From JBBPZA01 sp963728925 (lineage in GTDB: Bacteria; Actinomycetota; Thermoleophilia; Solirubrobacterales; Solirubrobacteraceae): a DNA stretch of 27,972 nt. The stretch is taken from contig CAVSMB010000019.1 of NCBI GenBank assembly GCA_963728925.1, forward strand, positions 1-27,972, written 5' to 3'. Positions 6,735 through 15,587 of this stretch are shown piece after piece. The position numbers and the translations under genes were made by a program. Every line of letters begins with the position of its first letter. The first letter of the stretch is position 1. Below the pieces are notes generated by a model, which was not told the DNA's origin, made no database searches, and saw nothing but the letters and a program-made list of their open reading frames with translations.

Positions 6735-7829
6735 GTGGGGGAGACCTACACCGTCCGGCTCGAGCCCGTCGGCATCGAGATGGAGGTCGACGAGGACGAA
6801 ACCGTGCTCCAGGCCGCGTTCCGCCAGGGCCTCATGCTGATGCACGGCTGCAAGGAGGGCCAGTGCTCGGCCTGCAAGTCGTTCCTCCTCGACGGCGAGG
6901 TCGACCTCGATCGCTACTCGACCTTCGCGCTGCCCGACTTCGAGGAGGCCGAGGGCTACACGCTGCTATGCCGCGCGCACCCCGTGTCAGACCTCGAGGT
7001 CGAGCTCCTGAACTTCGACGAGGACGTCCTGCGCTCGGGCGTCCCGATCTGCGAGGCCACCGCCGAGGTGGCGGCCATCGAGTCGCTGACCCACGACATC
7101 CGCCGGCTCGTGCTCAAGCTCCGCGACCCCGAGCGGATGACCTTCCACGCCGGCCAGTACGTCGACGTCAAGATCCCCGGCGCGCCGGACGAGCACCGGT
7201 CCTTCTCGATGGCCAACACGCCGTCGCAGGCCGACCACGTCGAGCTGATGATCAACCTCTACCCCGGGGGGCGCTTCTCGGGCCTGCTCGCGGAGGAGAA
7301 CGGGGACGGGGACGAGGGCGGCGAGGGCGCGGGCGACGACGGCGAGAGCCGCACGCTCGCCGTCGGCGACACCGTCGAGCTCATCGGGCCCTACGGCGTC
7401 TTCACCCTTCGCGACAGCTCGCCCCGGCGCCTGGTCTTCATCGGCGGCGGCGCCGGCATGGCGCCGATCCTCAGCCTTCTGCGTTCGATGGTCGAGAAGG
7501 AATCAACGCGCCCGGCCGTCTACTACTACGGCGCGCGCCGCGAGACCGACCTCTTCCACCTCGACGAGATCAACCAGCTCGTGGAGAAGCTGCCCGACTT
7601 CACCTTCGTGCCCGCGCTCTCCGAGGTCGACCCCGGCGACGACTGGGACGGCGAGACCGGCTTGATCACCGAGGTCGTCGAGCGGCGCGAGTCAGCCCTC
7701 GAAGAGGTCGACGCCTACCTCTGCGGGCCGCCGCCGATGGTCGACGCGGCGATCGCGATGCTGGAGGGCGCCGGCACGCCCGAGTCGCACATCTACTTCG
7801 ACAAGTTCACGACCACCGCCGACGAGTGA
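6735..7829 (+). CDS. prmB: Propane monooxygenase reductase component
   Basis: 364 residues. The N-terminal plant-type [2Fe-2S] ferredoxin domain has Cys39, Cys44, Cys47 and Cys79 (HGCKEGQCSACKS and TLLCRA). It is followed by the FAD-binding domain (HRSFSMANTPS) and the NAD(P)-binding domain (FIGGGAGMAPILSLLRSM near residue 235, YLCGPPPMVDAAI near the end). It passes electrons from NADH to the diiron hydroxylase. A stretch rich in Asp, Glu and Gly (about residues 188-208) lies after the FAD motif where homologues are normally shorter. It is the first gene of the operon; prmC follows after 9 bases. Confidence 0.93.
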   Translation: MGETYTVRLEPVGIEMEVDEDETVLQAAFRQGLMLMHGCKEGQCSACKSFLLDGEVDLDRYSTFALPDFEEAEGYTLLCRAHPVSDLEVELLNFDEDVLRSGVPICEATAEVAAIESLTHDIRRLVLKLRDPERMTFHAGQYVDVKIPGAPDEHRSFSMANTPSQADHVELMINLYPGGRFSGLLAEENGDGDEGGEGAGDDGESRTLAVGDTVELIGPYGVFTLRDSSPRRLVFIGGGAGMAPILSLLRSMVEKESTRPAVYYYGARRETDLFHLDEINQLVEKLPDFTFVPALSEVDPGDDWDGETGLITEVVERRESALEEVDAYLCGPPPMVDAAIAMLEGAGTPESHIYFDKFTTTADE

Positions 7830-7838
7830 GGAGAGCCC

Positions 7839-8957
7839 ATGGCCGACGATGCCGCGGCGACGCAGGAGCCGACCGAGCGCAACGTTCCCAAGCCGGTGTT
7901 CACCGACGCCGAGGCCGGCGCCAAGGAGTTCCCCTCCTCGCGCAGCCGGAGCTACAACTACTTCGAGCCCCGCAAGCGCCGGGCCTCGGTCTATGAGGAC
8001 GTGACCGTCGACGTCCAGCCCGATCCTGAGCGCCACCTCACCCAAGGGTGGATCTACGGCTTCGCCGACGGCACCTCCGGCTACCCGCCGGAGTGGACGG
8101 CGCTGAAGTCCTCCAACTGGCACCTGTTCCTCGATCCCAACGAGGAGTGGGAGCAGACGATCTATCGCAACAACGCGAACGTCGTGCGCCAGGTCCAGCA
8201 GGTGCTGGCCAACGCGAAGGCCGCCGACTCCTTCAAGGCCTGGAACCGCAGCTGGACGACGGTCGTCGAGCGCCACGTCGGCGCGTGGGCGCACGCCGAG
8301 CACGGCATCGGGATGCACGTCTACACCCCCGCCCAACGCGACGCGCCGACCAACATGATCAACAACGCGCTGTCGGTCGGCGCCGTGCACAAGCTCCGCT
8401 TCGCGCAGGACCTGATCCTCTACAACCTCGAGCTCACAGACCAGGTGGAGGGGTTCGACGGCAAGGCCCACATCAAGACCTGGCAGGAGGACCCGGTCTG
8501 GCAGCCGACGCGCGAGAACGTCGAGCGCCTGACCGGCATCCGCGACTGGGCCGAGGCGTTCTTCGCCACCGCCATGGTCTTCGAGCCGCTGGTCGGCGAG
8601 CTCTTCCGGTCGGGCCTCGTCATGCAGGCGGCCGCGCTGCAGGGCGACTTCGTCACCCCGGTCATCATGGGCACGGCCGAGTCCGACACGACCCGCGAGC
8701 AACGCGGCGCGCGGGCGCTGTTCCGGATGCTCATCGACGACGAGGCGCACGGGGACGAGAACCGGGCGACGCTCAACGAGTGGCTGGCCAAGTGGACCCC
8801 GTACAGCATCACGGCGGCGCACACCCTCCAGCCCATCTGGTCCCAGCCGGCGGAGAAGGTCGTGCGCTTCGAGGACGCGCTCACGCGGTCGCGCGAGCGC
8901 ATGGCCGACCTGCTGGAAGACCTGACCCTCGAGCTGCCCAAGGAGGCGCTGGCATGA
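7839..8957 (+). CDS. prmC: Propane monooxygenase hydroxylase small (beta) subunit
   Basis: 372 residues, normal for the beta subunit of soluble diiron monooxygenases. Recognisable features are FPSSRSRSYNYFEPRKRRAS, the WIYGF segment, the ferritin-like helical body, and EAFFATAMVFEPLVGELFRS. The beta subunit scaffolds the (alpha-beta)2 hydroxylase and has no metal site of its own. A ribosome-binding site (GAGGAG) precedes the ATG, and its TGA overlaps the prmD start (ATGA). The reading frame is intact although its partner prmA is broken. Confidence 0.93.
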   Translation: MADDAAATQEPTERNVPKPVFTDAEAGAKEFPSSRSRSYNYFEPRKRRASVYEDVTVDVQPDPERHLTQGWIYGFADGTSGYPPEWTALKSSNWHLFLDPNEEWEQTIYRNNANVVRQVQQVLANAKAADSFKAWNRSWTTVVERHVGAWAHAEHGIGMHVYTPAQRDAPTNMINNALSVGAVHKLRFAQDLILYNLELTDQVEGFDGKAHIKTWQEDPVWQPTRENVERLTGIRDWAEAFFATAMVFEPLVGELFRSGLVMQAAALQGDFVTPVIMGTAESDTTREQRGARALFRMLIDDEAHGDENRATLNEWLAKWTPYSITAAHTLQPIWSQPAEKVVRFEDALTRSRERMADLLEDLTLELPKEALA

Positions 8958-9304
8958 GCGCACCCCAGTTCAACGCCGACCGCACGTCGTCCAACCGTGC
9001 GGGGGTGACCCTGATGAACAACCATGTCGGCTACGCGGTCGCCAAGCTCATGGAGGGCAGGGAGAACGTCGAGATCAGCGAGCTGCCGTCGATGATCCGC
9101 GTCGACGCCGTCGGCAAGGTGGAGTTCGACTTCGAGGAGATCGCCGACGCGCTCGGATGGGGCGACTTCGGCAACGACGACTTCGAGGAGATCATGTCGA
9201 CCCACTACGGGCGCATGGTCGTCCTCGACGACCGCGTCGTGCTCTTCGCCAACCCCGAGGACGCAGCCGAGTACATCGGCTTCGACCTCAAGGCCATCGA
9301 CTAG
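8954..9304 (+). CDS. prmD: Propane monooxygenase coupling/effector protein
   Basis: 116 residues, MmoB/DmpM family. It shows SNRAGVTLMNNHVGYAVAKL followed by the LPSMIRVDAVGKVEFDFEEI region typical of the regulatory coupling protein. It binds the hydroxylase and gates substrate and oxygen access. Start overlaps the prmC stop by four bases. Stop TAG at 9302-9304, then 12 bases to the amidohydrolase. Confidence 0.93.
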   Translation: MSAPQFNADRTSSNRAGVTLMNNHVGYAVAKLMEGRENVEISELPSMIRVDAVGKVEFDFEEIADALGWGDFGNDDFEEIMSTHYGRMVVLDDRVVLFANPEDAAEYIGFDLKAID

Positions 9305-9316
9305 AGAGGTCTGAGC

Positions 9317-10372
9317 ATGTACGAGAAGGACGGCGAGAAGTACTTCGTGCTCGACAGCCACCTGCACTTCTGGGACGCGAGCCCGGCGAATTGGATCAAG
9401 GGCCAGGAGCAGTACGCGAAGGGCTGGATCGAGTGCTTCCATGCCTACCAGAGCCTGGGGCCGGCGGACACCCACTGGCCGCTCGAGAAGTTCCAGAAGT
9501 ACACCCTCGAGGACTTCCGCCGCGACGTCTTCGAGGAGGGCTACGTCGACAAGGCGATCTTCCAGTCGACCTACCTCAAGCAGTGGTACACCGAGGGCTT
9601 CAACGACATCGAGCACAACGCGGCGCTTCTGGACGAGTTCCCGGGCAAGTTGATCGTCAACGGGCGCTGGGACCCGCGCGATGGCCAGGCGGGGCTCGAG
9701 CAACTCGAGGCCGACCACGAGCGCTACGGCCTGAAGGGGGTCAAGCTCTACACCGCGGAGTGGCAGAACGGCTCGCGCGGGTGGACGCTGAACGACGACG
9801 ATGCGCAGCCGTTCCTGGAGAAGTGCATCGAGCTCGGGATCAAGAACGTCCACGTCCACAAGGGCCCGACGATCTGGCCGCTGGACAAGGACGCCTTCGA
9901 CGTCGCCGACGTCGATCACGCGGCGACGAACTTCCCGGAGCTCAACTTCATCGTCGAGCACGTCGGGCTGCCGCGGATCGAGGACTTCTGCTTCATGGCG
10001 ACGCAGGAGCCCAACGTCTACGCCGGCCTGGCGGTCGTCGTCGGCGGGCTGATGCACGCCCGGCCCCGGTTCTTCGCCAAGGTCATGGGCGAGCTGCTGT
10101 TCTGGGTCGGCGAGGACAAGATGCTCTTCGGCTCGGACTACGCGATCTGGGAGCCGAAGTGGCAGGTCGAGGGGCTCGTGGACTGGGACTATCCCGACGA
10201 GACGTACTCCGACTACCCGCGCTGGACCACCGAGGCCAAGAAGAAGGTGCTCGGCCTCAACGCGGCCGCTCTCTATGACGTCGAGGTGCCCGAGGATCTG
10301 CGGGTGAAGGACCCGCAGGAGGGGCCTCCGGCCGCTCGCGACGACGCCGAGCTCGTCGAAGGAGCCGCGTGA
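9317..10372 (+). CDS. Amidohydrolase-2 family metal-dependent hydrolase
   Basis: 351 residues behind a GAGAGG site. It is a TIM-barrel amidohydrolase of the ACMSD-like group: N-terminal metal motif DSHLHFWD (HxH), KNVHVHKGPTIWPLD, the FIVEHVGLPRI strand, and the C-terminal LFGSDYAIWEPKW with the conserved Asp. A gene of this family sits at this position in mycobacterial and rhodococcal mim/prm clusters; its substrate is not established, though a role in product breakdown or hydroxylase maturation is possible. The stop overlaps the next gene's GTG start (GTGA). Confidence 0.9.
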   Translation: MYEKDGEKYFVLDSHLHFWDASPANWIKGQEQYAKGWIECFHAYQSLGPADTHWPLEKFQKYTLEDFRRDVFEEGYVDKAIFQSTYLKQWYTEGFNDIEHNAALLDEFPGKLIVNGRWDPRDGQAGLEQLEADHERYGLKGVKLYTAEWQNGSRGWTLNDDDAQPFLEKCIELGIKNVHVHKGPTIWPLDKDAFDVADVDHAATNFPELNFIVEHVGLPRIEDFCFMATQEPNVYAGLAVVVGGLMHARPRFFAKVMGELLFWVGEDKMLFGSDYAIWEPKWQVEGLVDWDYPDETYSDYPRWTTEAKKKVLGLNAAALYDVEVPEDLRVKDPQEGPPAARDDAELVEGAA

Positions 10373-11072
10373 CACTGAAAGAACGGGTCCTGGCGGCACT
10401 GGGGACGGTCTACGACCCCGAGCTGGACGAGCCGATCACCTCGCTGCGCTTCGTCGGCGCATGCGAGGTGACGGCGGGAGGCGAGGTCGAGGTGCGCCTG
10501 CGGCTACCCACGCCGCAGTGCGCACCGAACTTCGCGTTCCTCATGGGCGCCGACGCGCGGGCGGCGGTGCTCGGGGTGCCCGGGGTGAGCGCCGTTTCGG
10601 TGGTTCTCGAGGACCACTACACCGGGGCCGAGATCAACGCGGCGCTGGCCGGCGGCGGGAGGTTTGACGACGCCTTCCCCGGGGAGGTGGTCGAGGAGGG
10701 GACGGACCTGCGGGCGCTGCGCGAGCTGTTCCAGCGCAAGGCGCTCGTCGCCCGGCAGGCGCGGGTGTGCCGGGCGCTGCTGGATGAGGGGCCGGCGCGG
10801 AGGAGGTGGTCGCGCGGCGCGTGGCCGAGCTGCCCGAGGGTGTTGACGCGCGCCGCTGCGTGGAGCTGCGGCGAGAGCTCGGGCTGCCATGCGGCCCGGG
10901 CGGTCCGGCGCTGATCGCCGGGGACGGCACGGCACTGCCGGCCGACGGCCTGGAGACGTGGCTGCGCCGCGCTCGGCTGGTAAGCCTGAGCCTGGAGAGC
11001 AACGGCGGGATCTGCCGCTCGTTGCTTCGCGTGCGATACGGAGGCCCCGAGGCCGAGGAGGTGGCGGCATGA
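10369..11072 (+). pseudogene. DUF59/MIP18-family (iron-sulfur assembly-like) protein, frameshifted
   Basis: GTG 10369 starts the DUF59 domain: VYDPELDEPITSLRFV and TPQCAPNFAFLMGADAR are typical of the MIP18/PaaD-like family linked to metal-cluster maturation. The frame continues to about 10795 (RALLDEGPA) and then resumes one frame over with EEVVARRVAELPEGVDARR to the TGA at 11070-11072. One missing base accounts for the break; the intact protein would be about 234 residues. The second half, ending SNGGICRSLLRVRYG, is a C-terminal extension typical of the prm-cluster member. Both gene ends overlap their neighbours. Confidence 0.82.
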
Positions 11073-12108
11073 AGGCAGCGCGACTGCACGAGTACCACGC
11101 GCCGCTCAAGGTGGAGCAGCTCGACGAGCCGAAGATCGACGGCCCCCACGACGTGATCGTGCGGCTCGGCGGCGCCGGCCTGTGCCGGACCGACCTGCAC
11201 ATCCAGGAGGGGCAGTGGGCCGAGAAGTCCGGTGTCGAGCTGCCCTACACGCCCGGCCACGAGAACGCCGGCTGGGTCGAGGAGATCGGCTCGGCCGTCT
11301 CCAACGTCGAGGTCGGCGACACGGTCATCCTCCACCCGCTCGTCACCTGCGGGTTCTGCCGGCCGTGCCGCGCCGGCGACGACGTGCACTGCGAGAACAA
11401 CCTCTTCCCCGGCATCTCGGTCGACGGCGGCTTCGCCGACCTGATCAAGACCAATGCGCGGTCGGTCGTCAAGCTCGACCCTTCGCTGCACCCCAAGGAC
11501 ATCGCCGCCCTCGCCGACGCCGGGCTGACCGCCTACCACGCGGTCAAGAAGGCCGTGCCGCTGCTCTACCCAGGCACGCGAGCGGTCCTCATCGGCGCCG
11601 GCGGCCTGGGCACATCGGGATCCAGTGCCTCAAGGCGATGACCCCCGCCGAGGTGATCGTGGTGGACCCGAGCGAGCAGGCGCTCGCCCTCGCCGGCGAG
11701 ATCGGCGCCGACACCACGGTGCAGGTCTCGGGCGGGGGCAAGCACGTCGACACGATCCTCGAGATGACCGACGGCCAGGGAGCCGAGGCGATCATCGACT
11801 TCGTCGGCGAGAAGGGCGCGATCGAGGACGGCGTCGCGATGCTCCGCCAGGCCGGCTCCTACTTCGTCATCGGCTACGGCGAGAACATCAACGTCCCGAC
11901 GATCGACATCATCTCCCGCGAGATCAACTTCATCGGCAACCTCGTGGGCTCCTACAACGACCTGGCCGAGCTCATGACGTTGACTGCCCAGGGCCACGTC
12001 ACGCTCCACACCAGCGTCTATCCGCTCGACGCCGTCAACGACGCCATGGCCGATCTCGACCAGGGCAGGCTGTCCGGCCGCGGCATCCTGGTCGCCGAGG
12101 CGGCCTGA
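11069..12108 (+). pseudogene. adh: Zinc-dependent alcohol dehydrogenase, frameshifted
   Basis: ATG 11069 overlaps the upstream stop. This is a medium-chain dehydrogenase: catalytic zinc site from GLCRTDLH and GHENAGWVEEIG, structural zinc cysteines in CGFCRPCRAGDDVHC, and Rossmann motif GAGGLG followed by HIGIQCLKAM. The frame breaks at about 11610, inside the glycine motif, where one base is missing; the rest (VIVVDPSEQALALAGEIGAD to the end at 12108) is well conserved. The intact protein would be about 346 residues. It would oxidise the alcohol made by the monooxygenase (2-propanol or similar) with NAD+. Confidence 0.87.
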
Positions 12109-12132
12109 GCTGAGCAACCCCGGAGGTCTGGC

Positions 12133-13794
12133 ATGGGCAAGGTCCTGCACTTCAACCACGAGGCGCGGCGGCTGCTGCAGGCGGGCGTCGACGAGCTGGC
12201 CGACACGGTCAAGGTCACCCTCGGCCCCAAGGGGCGCAACGTGGTGCTCGAGCGCCTGACCGGCGTCCCGACGATCACCAACGACGGCGTGTCCATCGCC
12301 CGCGAGATCGAGCTCTCCGACCCCCACAAGAACATGGGCGCGCAGCTCGTGCGCGAGGTCGCCGACAAGACGAGCGACCTGACCGGCGACGGCACGACGA
12401 CCGCGACGCTGCTGGCCCAGTCGCTCGTCCGCGCCGGGATGAACGTGCTGGCCGAGGGAGCCAACCCGATGCAGCTGCGCCGGGGCATCGAGGATGCGGT
12501 CGAGCTGGTGGTCGCCGAGCTGCAGCGCATGGCCCGCCCGGTGACCGAGCGATCGCAGCTCGAGGGCGTTGCGACGATCGCCGCGAAGGAGGACGAGCGC
12601 ATCGGGCGCGCCATCGCCGACGCACTGGACCGCGTCGGCGAGGAGGGCGTCGTGTCGGTCGAGCAGTCAGACCTTCCCGGCATCTCCGTGGACTTCGTCG
12701 AGGGCCTGCACGTCGAGAACGGGCACATGTCGCCCTACCTGATCCACGACCGCGCGCGGATGGAGACGGTGCTCGAGGACGCGGCCGTCCTCATGACCTC
12801 GCAGCCGATCTCCTCCGTCCAGGAGCTCATGGGCGCGATCGGGCCGATCATGCAGCGCCCGCGGCCGCTGATCATCCTCGCCGAGAAGGTCGACGGCGCG
12901 GCGCTCGGCATGCTCGTCCAGAACAACCAGCACGGCACGATGCAGGCCTCGGCGGTGCGCGCGCCGGGCTTCGGCCACCGGCGCGTCGCCTACCTCGAGG
13001 ACCTCGCGGCCTTCACCGGCGGCCACGTGATCACGCCTGAGGCTGGGACGTCGCTCGAGGAGGTCCCGGTCGAGGCTTTCGGACAGGCGCGCCGGGTGAT
13101 CGTGACCAACGACGCGACGACGTTCGTGGAGGGCGGCGGCGCGGCGGAGGCCGTCGAGGCGCGGTCGTCGGAGATCCGGATGGAGCTCGACCGGGCTTCG
13201 AATGACACCGACGCCGACGCCCTGCGCGAGCGGTTGGCGCGGTTGTCGAGCCGGCTCGCGGTGATCCGCGTCGGGGGCGCCACCGACGTCGAGCTGCAGG
13301 AGCGCTACCGGCGGACCGAGGGCTCTTTGGCGGCCACACGAGCGGCGATGTCCGAGGGGATCGTCAGCGGCGGCGGCTCGGCGCTGCTCCGCGCGGAGCG
13401 AGCGCTCCCCGACGACGCGGCCGCGGCTGCCGGTGAGGACGACCACGCGGTCGGCGTCGCCGTCGTCCGAAGCGTGCTCGCCGACCCGCTCTACTGGATC
13501 GCCGCGAACGCCGGCTTCGACGGCCAGTCGGTCGTCGACCAAGTGCGAGAGATGCCCGACGACCACGGCCTCAACGCCCTGACCGGGGACTTCGGAGACC
13601 TCGTGGCGGAGGGCGTGGTCGACCCGGTGCGCGTCACGCGGCTGAGCCTGCAGAACGCGGCATCGGTCGCAGCGTTGCTGCTGACGACCGAGGCGCTCGT
13701 GGCCGAGGAGCTGGTGGCGCAACCGGGCGCGATCATCGCGCCGGGGTTCGGGGATCTAGCGGAGGGGTTGGCGCGGCCGTCGTCGCCGGTGTGA
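12133..13794 (+). CDS. mimG: GroEL-like chaperonin of the propane monooxygenase cluster
   Basis: 553 residues, preceded by GGAGG. It keeps the group I chaperonin core: VTLGPKGRNVVLE, ITNDGVSIAREIEL (Asp51, equivalent to E. coli Asp52), GDGTTTATLLAQ (Asp85, equivalent to Asp87) and SEGIVSGGGSALL. The ATP-hydrolysis Asp398 of E. coli GroEL aligns with Gly396 here (RRTEGSLAATRAA). The C-terminal Gly-Gly-Met tail is absent; it ends EGLARPSSPV. In mim clusters the dedicated chaperonin MimG is required for productive folding of the large hydroxylase subunit. It is the last gene of the operon. The name is by position and family. Confidence 0.88.
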   Translation: MGKVLHFNHEARRLLQAGVDELADTVKVTLGPKGRNVVLERLTGVPTITNDGVSIAREIELSDPHKNMGAQLVREVADKTSDLTGDGTTTATLLAQSLVRAGMNVLAEGANPMQLRRGIEDAVELVVAELQRMARPVTERSQLEGVATIAAKEDERIGRAIADALDRVGEEGVVSVEQSDLPGISVDFVEGLHVENGHMSPYLIHDRARMETVLEDAAVLMTSQPISSVQELMGAIGPIMQRPRPLIILAEKVDGAALGMLVQNNQHGTMQASAVRAPGFGHRRVAYLEDLAAFTGGHVITPEAGTSLEEVPVEAFGQARRVIVTNDATTFVEGGGAAEAVEARSSEIRMELDRASNDTDADALRERLARLSSRLAVIRVGGATDVELQERYRRTEGSLAATRAAMSEGIVSGGGSALLRAERALPDDAAAAAGEDDHAVGVAVVRSVLADPLYWIAANAGFDGQSVVDQVREMPDDHGLNALTGDFGDLVAEGVVDPVRVTRLSLQNAASVAALLLTTEALVAEELVAQPGAIIAPGFGDLAEGLARPSSPV

Positions 13795-14227
13795 GGGACG
13801 CGGGAGGGGCGCTGAAACCGCCGTGAACTGTCCGACAGCCCCCGCGGCTCTCGCTGCCCGCTATTACGGCATTTCGCGCGAAGCGGTAGCGAGCAGCCGG
13901 TCGTCCTTGTCGACGCCAACGGTCGCAGCTCTTCTCGCCCTACCGTTCGAGCTACATGCTCGCCTTCTGCACCGGGAAGTCGAGATCATGCATCTCGGCC
14001 ACTCCGAGATGTGAGCGCGAAGTATCGTGCCGCCTGACTTAGAAAGCACGATTCGGCGCATTTGCGAGCGCGAAACCGTGGAGATTCGGATATATCGTCT
14101 CGGTGCGATAGCCGGAGCGCTGATCGAGTTCACGTGTGGCCTGACGACCCCTCTCTGTCAACGTCCGGCGAGACGCTCACCTTTGAGGAATCAATGAACC
14201 TTGAGGGCGAGACTGGAGCATGTCGGG
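13795..14227. other. Gene-free stretch between the prm operon and IS3 element
   Basis: About 430 bases, clearly less GC-rich than the prm genes. No convincing gene was recognised; a 63-codon frame at 13823-14014 has no family features. A perfect 8-bp hairpin (CATCTCGG 13991-13998, CCGAGATG 14004-14011) lies within it but no T-run follows. TGAACC at 14194 could mark the IS3 left end. Confidence 0.4.
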
Positions 14228-14725
14228 ATGTTGGAGACGACTACGAATGGGGCTGTGGATGGTGCTGCCGCCGGCCGCGAGGACCAGCGAGCCGTAGGCG
14301 AGCTGGGATCCGTGGCCGGCGGGCGCGCCGGCGCGGCGGGGGTGCCTGACCCGGAGCTGGTCGAGCGGGCCAAGCGGCGCACGTTCACGGCGAAGTACAA
14401 GCTGGAGATCCTGGCCAAGGCGGACGCGTGCACGGCGCCGGGGGAGATCGGCGAGCTGTTGCGTCGTGAGGGGCTGTACACGTCGCACCTGACCTACTGG
14501 CGCAAGCAGCGCAAGGACGGCGCGCTGAAGGAGCTGGGCCGGCCGCGCGGGCGCAAGCCGGCGGATCGCCGCGACGCGGAGATCGCCGAGCTGCGCAGGC
14601 GGGCTGAGCGTGCCGAGGCCGAGCTTCAGAAGGCGCGGAAGGTGATCGAGATCCAGGGAAACGTCTCAGCGCTCTTGGAGCAGATGCTCGGTGCCGAGGG
14701 CGAATCGGGGAGCACCGAGCGATGA
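14228..14725 (+). CDS. IS3-type transposase OrfA (helix-turn-helix)
   Basis: About 165 residues from ATG 14228; a GTG at 14342 is closer to the usual family start. The conserved part begins RRTFTAKYKLEILAKADAC, the transposase-8 helix-turn-helix that binds the element ends, followed by TSHLTYWRKQRKDGALKEL and a coiled-coil or leucine-zipper-like C-terminus (DAEIAELRRRAERAEAELQ). Its TGA overlaps the orfB ATG (ATGA), implying translational coupling rather than the frameshift fusion used by many IS3 members. Confidence 0.87.
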   Translation: MLETTTNGAVDGAAAGREDQRAVGELGSVAGGRAGAAGVPDPELVERAKRRTFTAKYKLEILAKADACTAPGEIGELLRREGLYTSHLTYWRKQRKDGALKELGRPRGRKPADRRDAEIAELRRRAERAEAELQKARKVIEIQGNVSALLEQMLGAEGESGSTER

Positions 14726-15512
14726 TCTGCGAGACCGTCGAGGAGCTGACGCCGATCATCGGCACCAGGCCGGCGTGCCGCGCGCTGGGCGCGTCTGTGG
14801 CGACGACCTATCGTCGCCGACGGCCGCCCGAGCCGCGGCCGTCGAGGCTCAGGTCGACGCCGGCCAGGGCGCTGTCGGAGGCCGAGCGCGAGCGGGTGCT
14901 TGAGCTGCTGCACTGCGAGCGGTTCGTCGACTGCGCGCCCGAGCAGGTGTACGCCACGCTGCTGGACAAGGGCACGTACCTGGCCTCGGTGCGGACGATG
15001 TACCGGCTGCTGGAGGCCCAGCACGGCGGGGTGCGCGAGCGGCGCGACCAGCTCACCCACCCCGGCTACGCGAAGCCGGAGCTGCTCGCCGAGCGCCCGA
15101 ACGAGCTGTGGAGCTGGGACATCTCCAAGCTCAAGGGCCCGGCGAAGTGGACGTACTTCTACCTGTACGTGATCCTCGACGTGTTCAGCCGCTACGCGGT
15201 CGGCTGGACCGTCCAGCACCGCGAGAACGGCCAGCTCGCGAAGGCGCTGATCGAGCAGGCGACCGAACAGCAGCAGATCGCTGCCGGCGTGCTGACCGTC
15301 CACGCCGACCGCGGCGGGCCGATGCGAGGCAAGCCGGTCGCGTTCCTGCTCGCCGACATGGGCATCACCAAGACGCACAGCCGCCCATACACCTCGACCG
15401 ATAACCCCTACTCGGAGGCGCACTTCAAGACGCTGAAGTACCGGCCCGAGTTCCCCGACCGATTCGACGACATCGAGCAGGCGCGCGACTTCTGCCGCGG
15501 CTTCTTCGGCTG
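14722..15512 (+). pseudogene. IS3-type transposase OrfB (DDE integrase), truncated
   Basis: The rve integrase core is complete: first Asp in LWSWDISKLKGPAKWTY, second Asp in LTVHADRGGPM, Glu in NPYSEAHFKTLKYRP. The protein then reads ARDFCRGFFGWF and departs from the family at about 15512-15516, where antisense group II intron domain VI begins. In this subgroup the normal continuation is a histidine-rich HSG-type segment of roughly 60-100 residues, which is missing. The open frame runs on to 15591 but that tail is intron sequence. It is presumably inactive. Confidence 0.85.
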
Positions 15513-15554
15513 GTTTCGCGGTAGGGACGGCCATTGCTGGCCGCCCCCCGCACA

Positions 15555-15587
15555 GATCCCAGCGTGCGCGTCTAACGCACTGGGCTC
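15555..15587 (-). ncRNA. Group II intron domain V (intron 1)
   Basis: 33 nt on the minus strand beginning GAGCCCAGTGCG and ending CGCACGCTGGGATC, with the AGC catalytic triad near the base and a short UUAG-type loop. The reverse transcriptase stop codon (15572-15574) falls inside it. A GC-rich domain VI hairpin follows, with a CCCTACC strand that could carry the branch-point A. Confidence 0.75.

Larger units (their letters stand above)
14194..15512 (+). mobile_element. IS3-type insertion sequence, right part lost
   Basis: Coupled orfA/orfB transposase genes, with orfB cut off after its DDE catalytic core at about 15512 by group II intron sequence on the opposite strand. The left end is uncertain (TGAACC at 14194 is a guess) and no right inverted repeat remains here. 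Confidence 0.65.

Noticed and set aside
8420..10399. 659-codon open frame on the minus strand over prmC, prmD and the amidohydrolase
   Set aside because: It is a shadow frame of GC-rich coding DNA: Val/Leu/Asp/Arg-biased, no family features, and the plus-strand genes are clearly real.
13823..14014. 63-codon plus-strand frame after the chaperonin
   Set aside because: No ribosome-binding site, no family resemblance, and it lies in a low-GC spacer.
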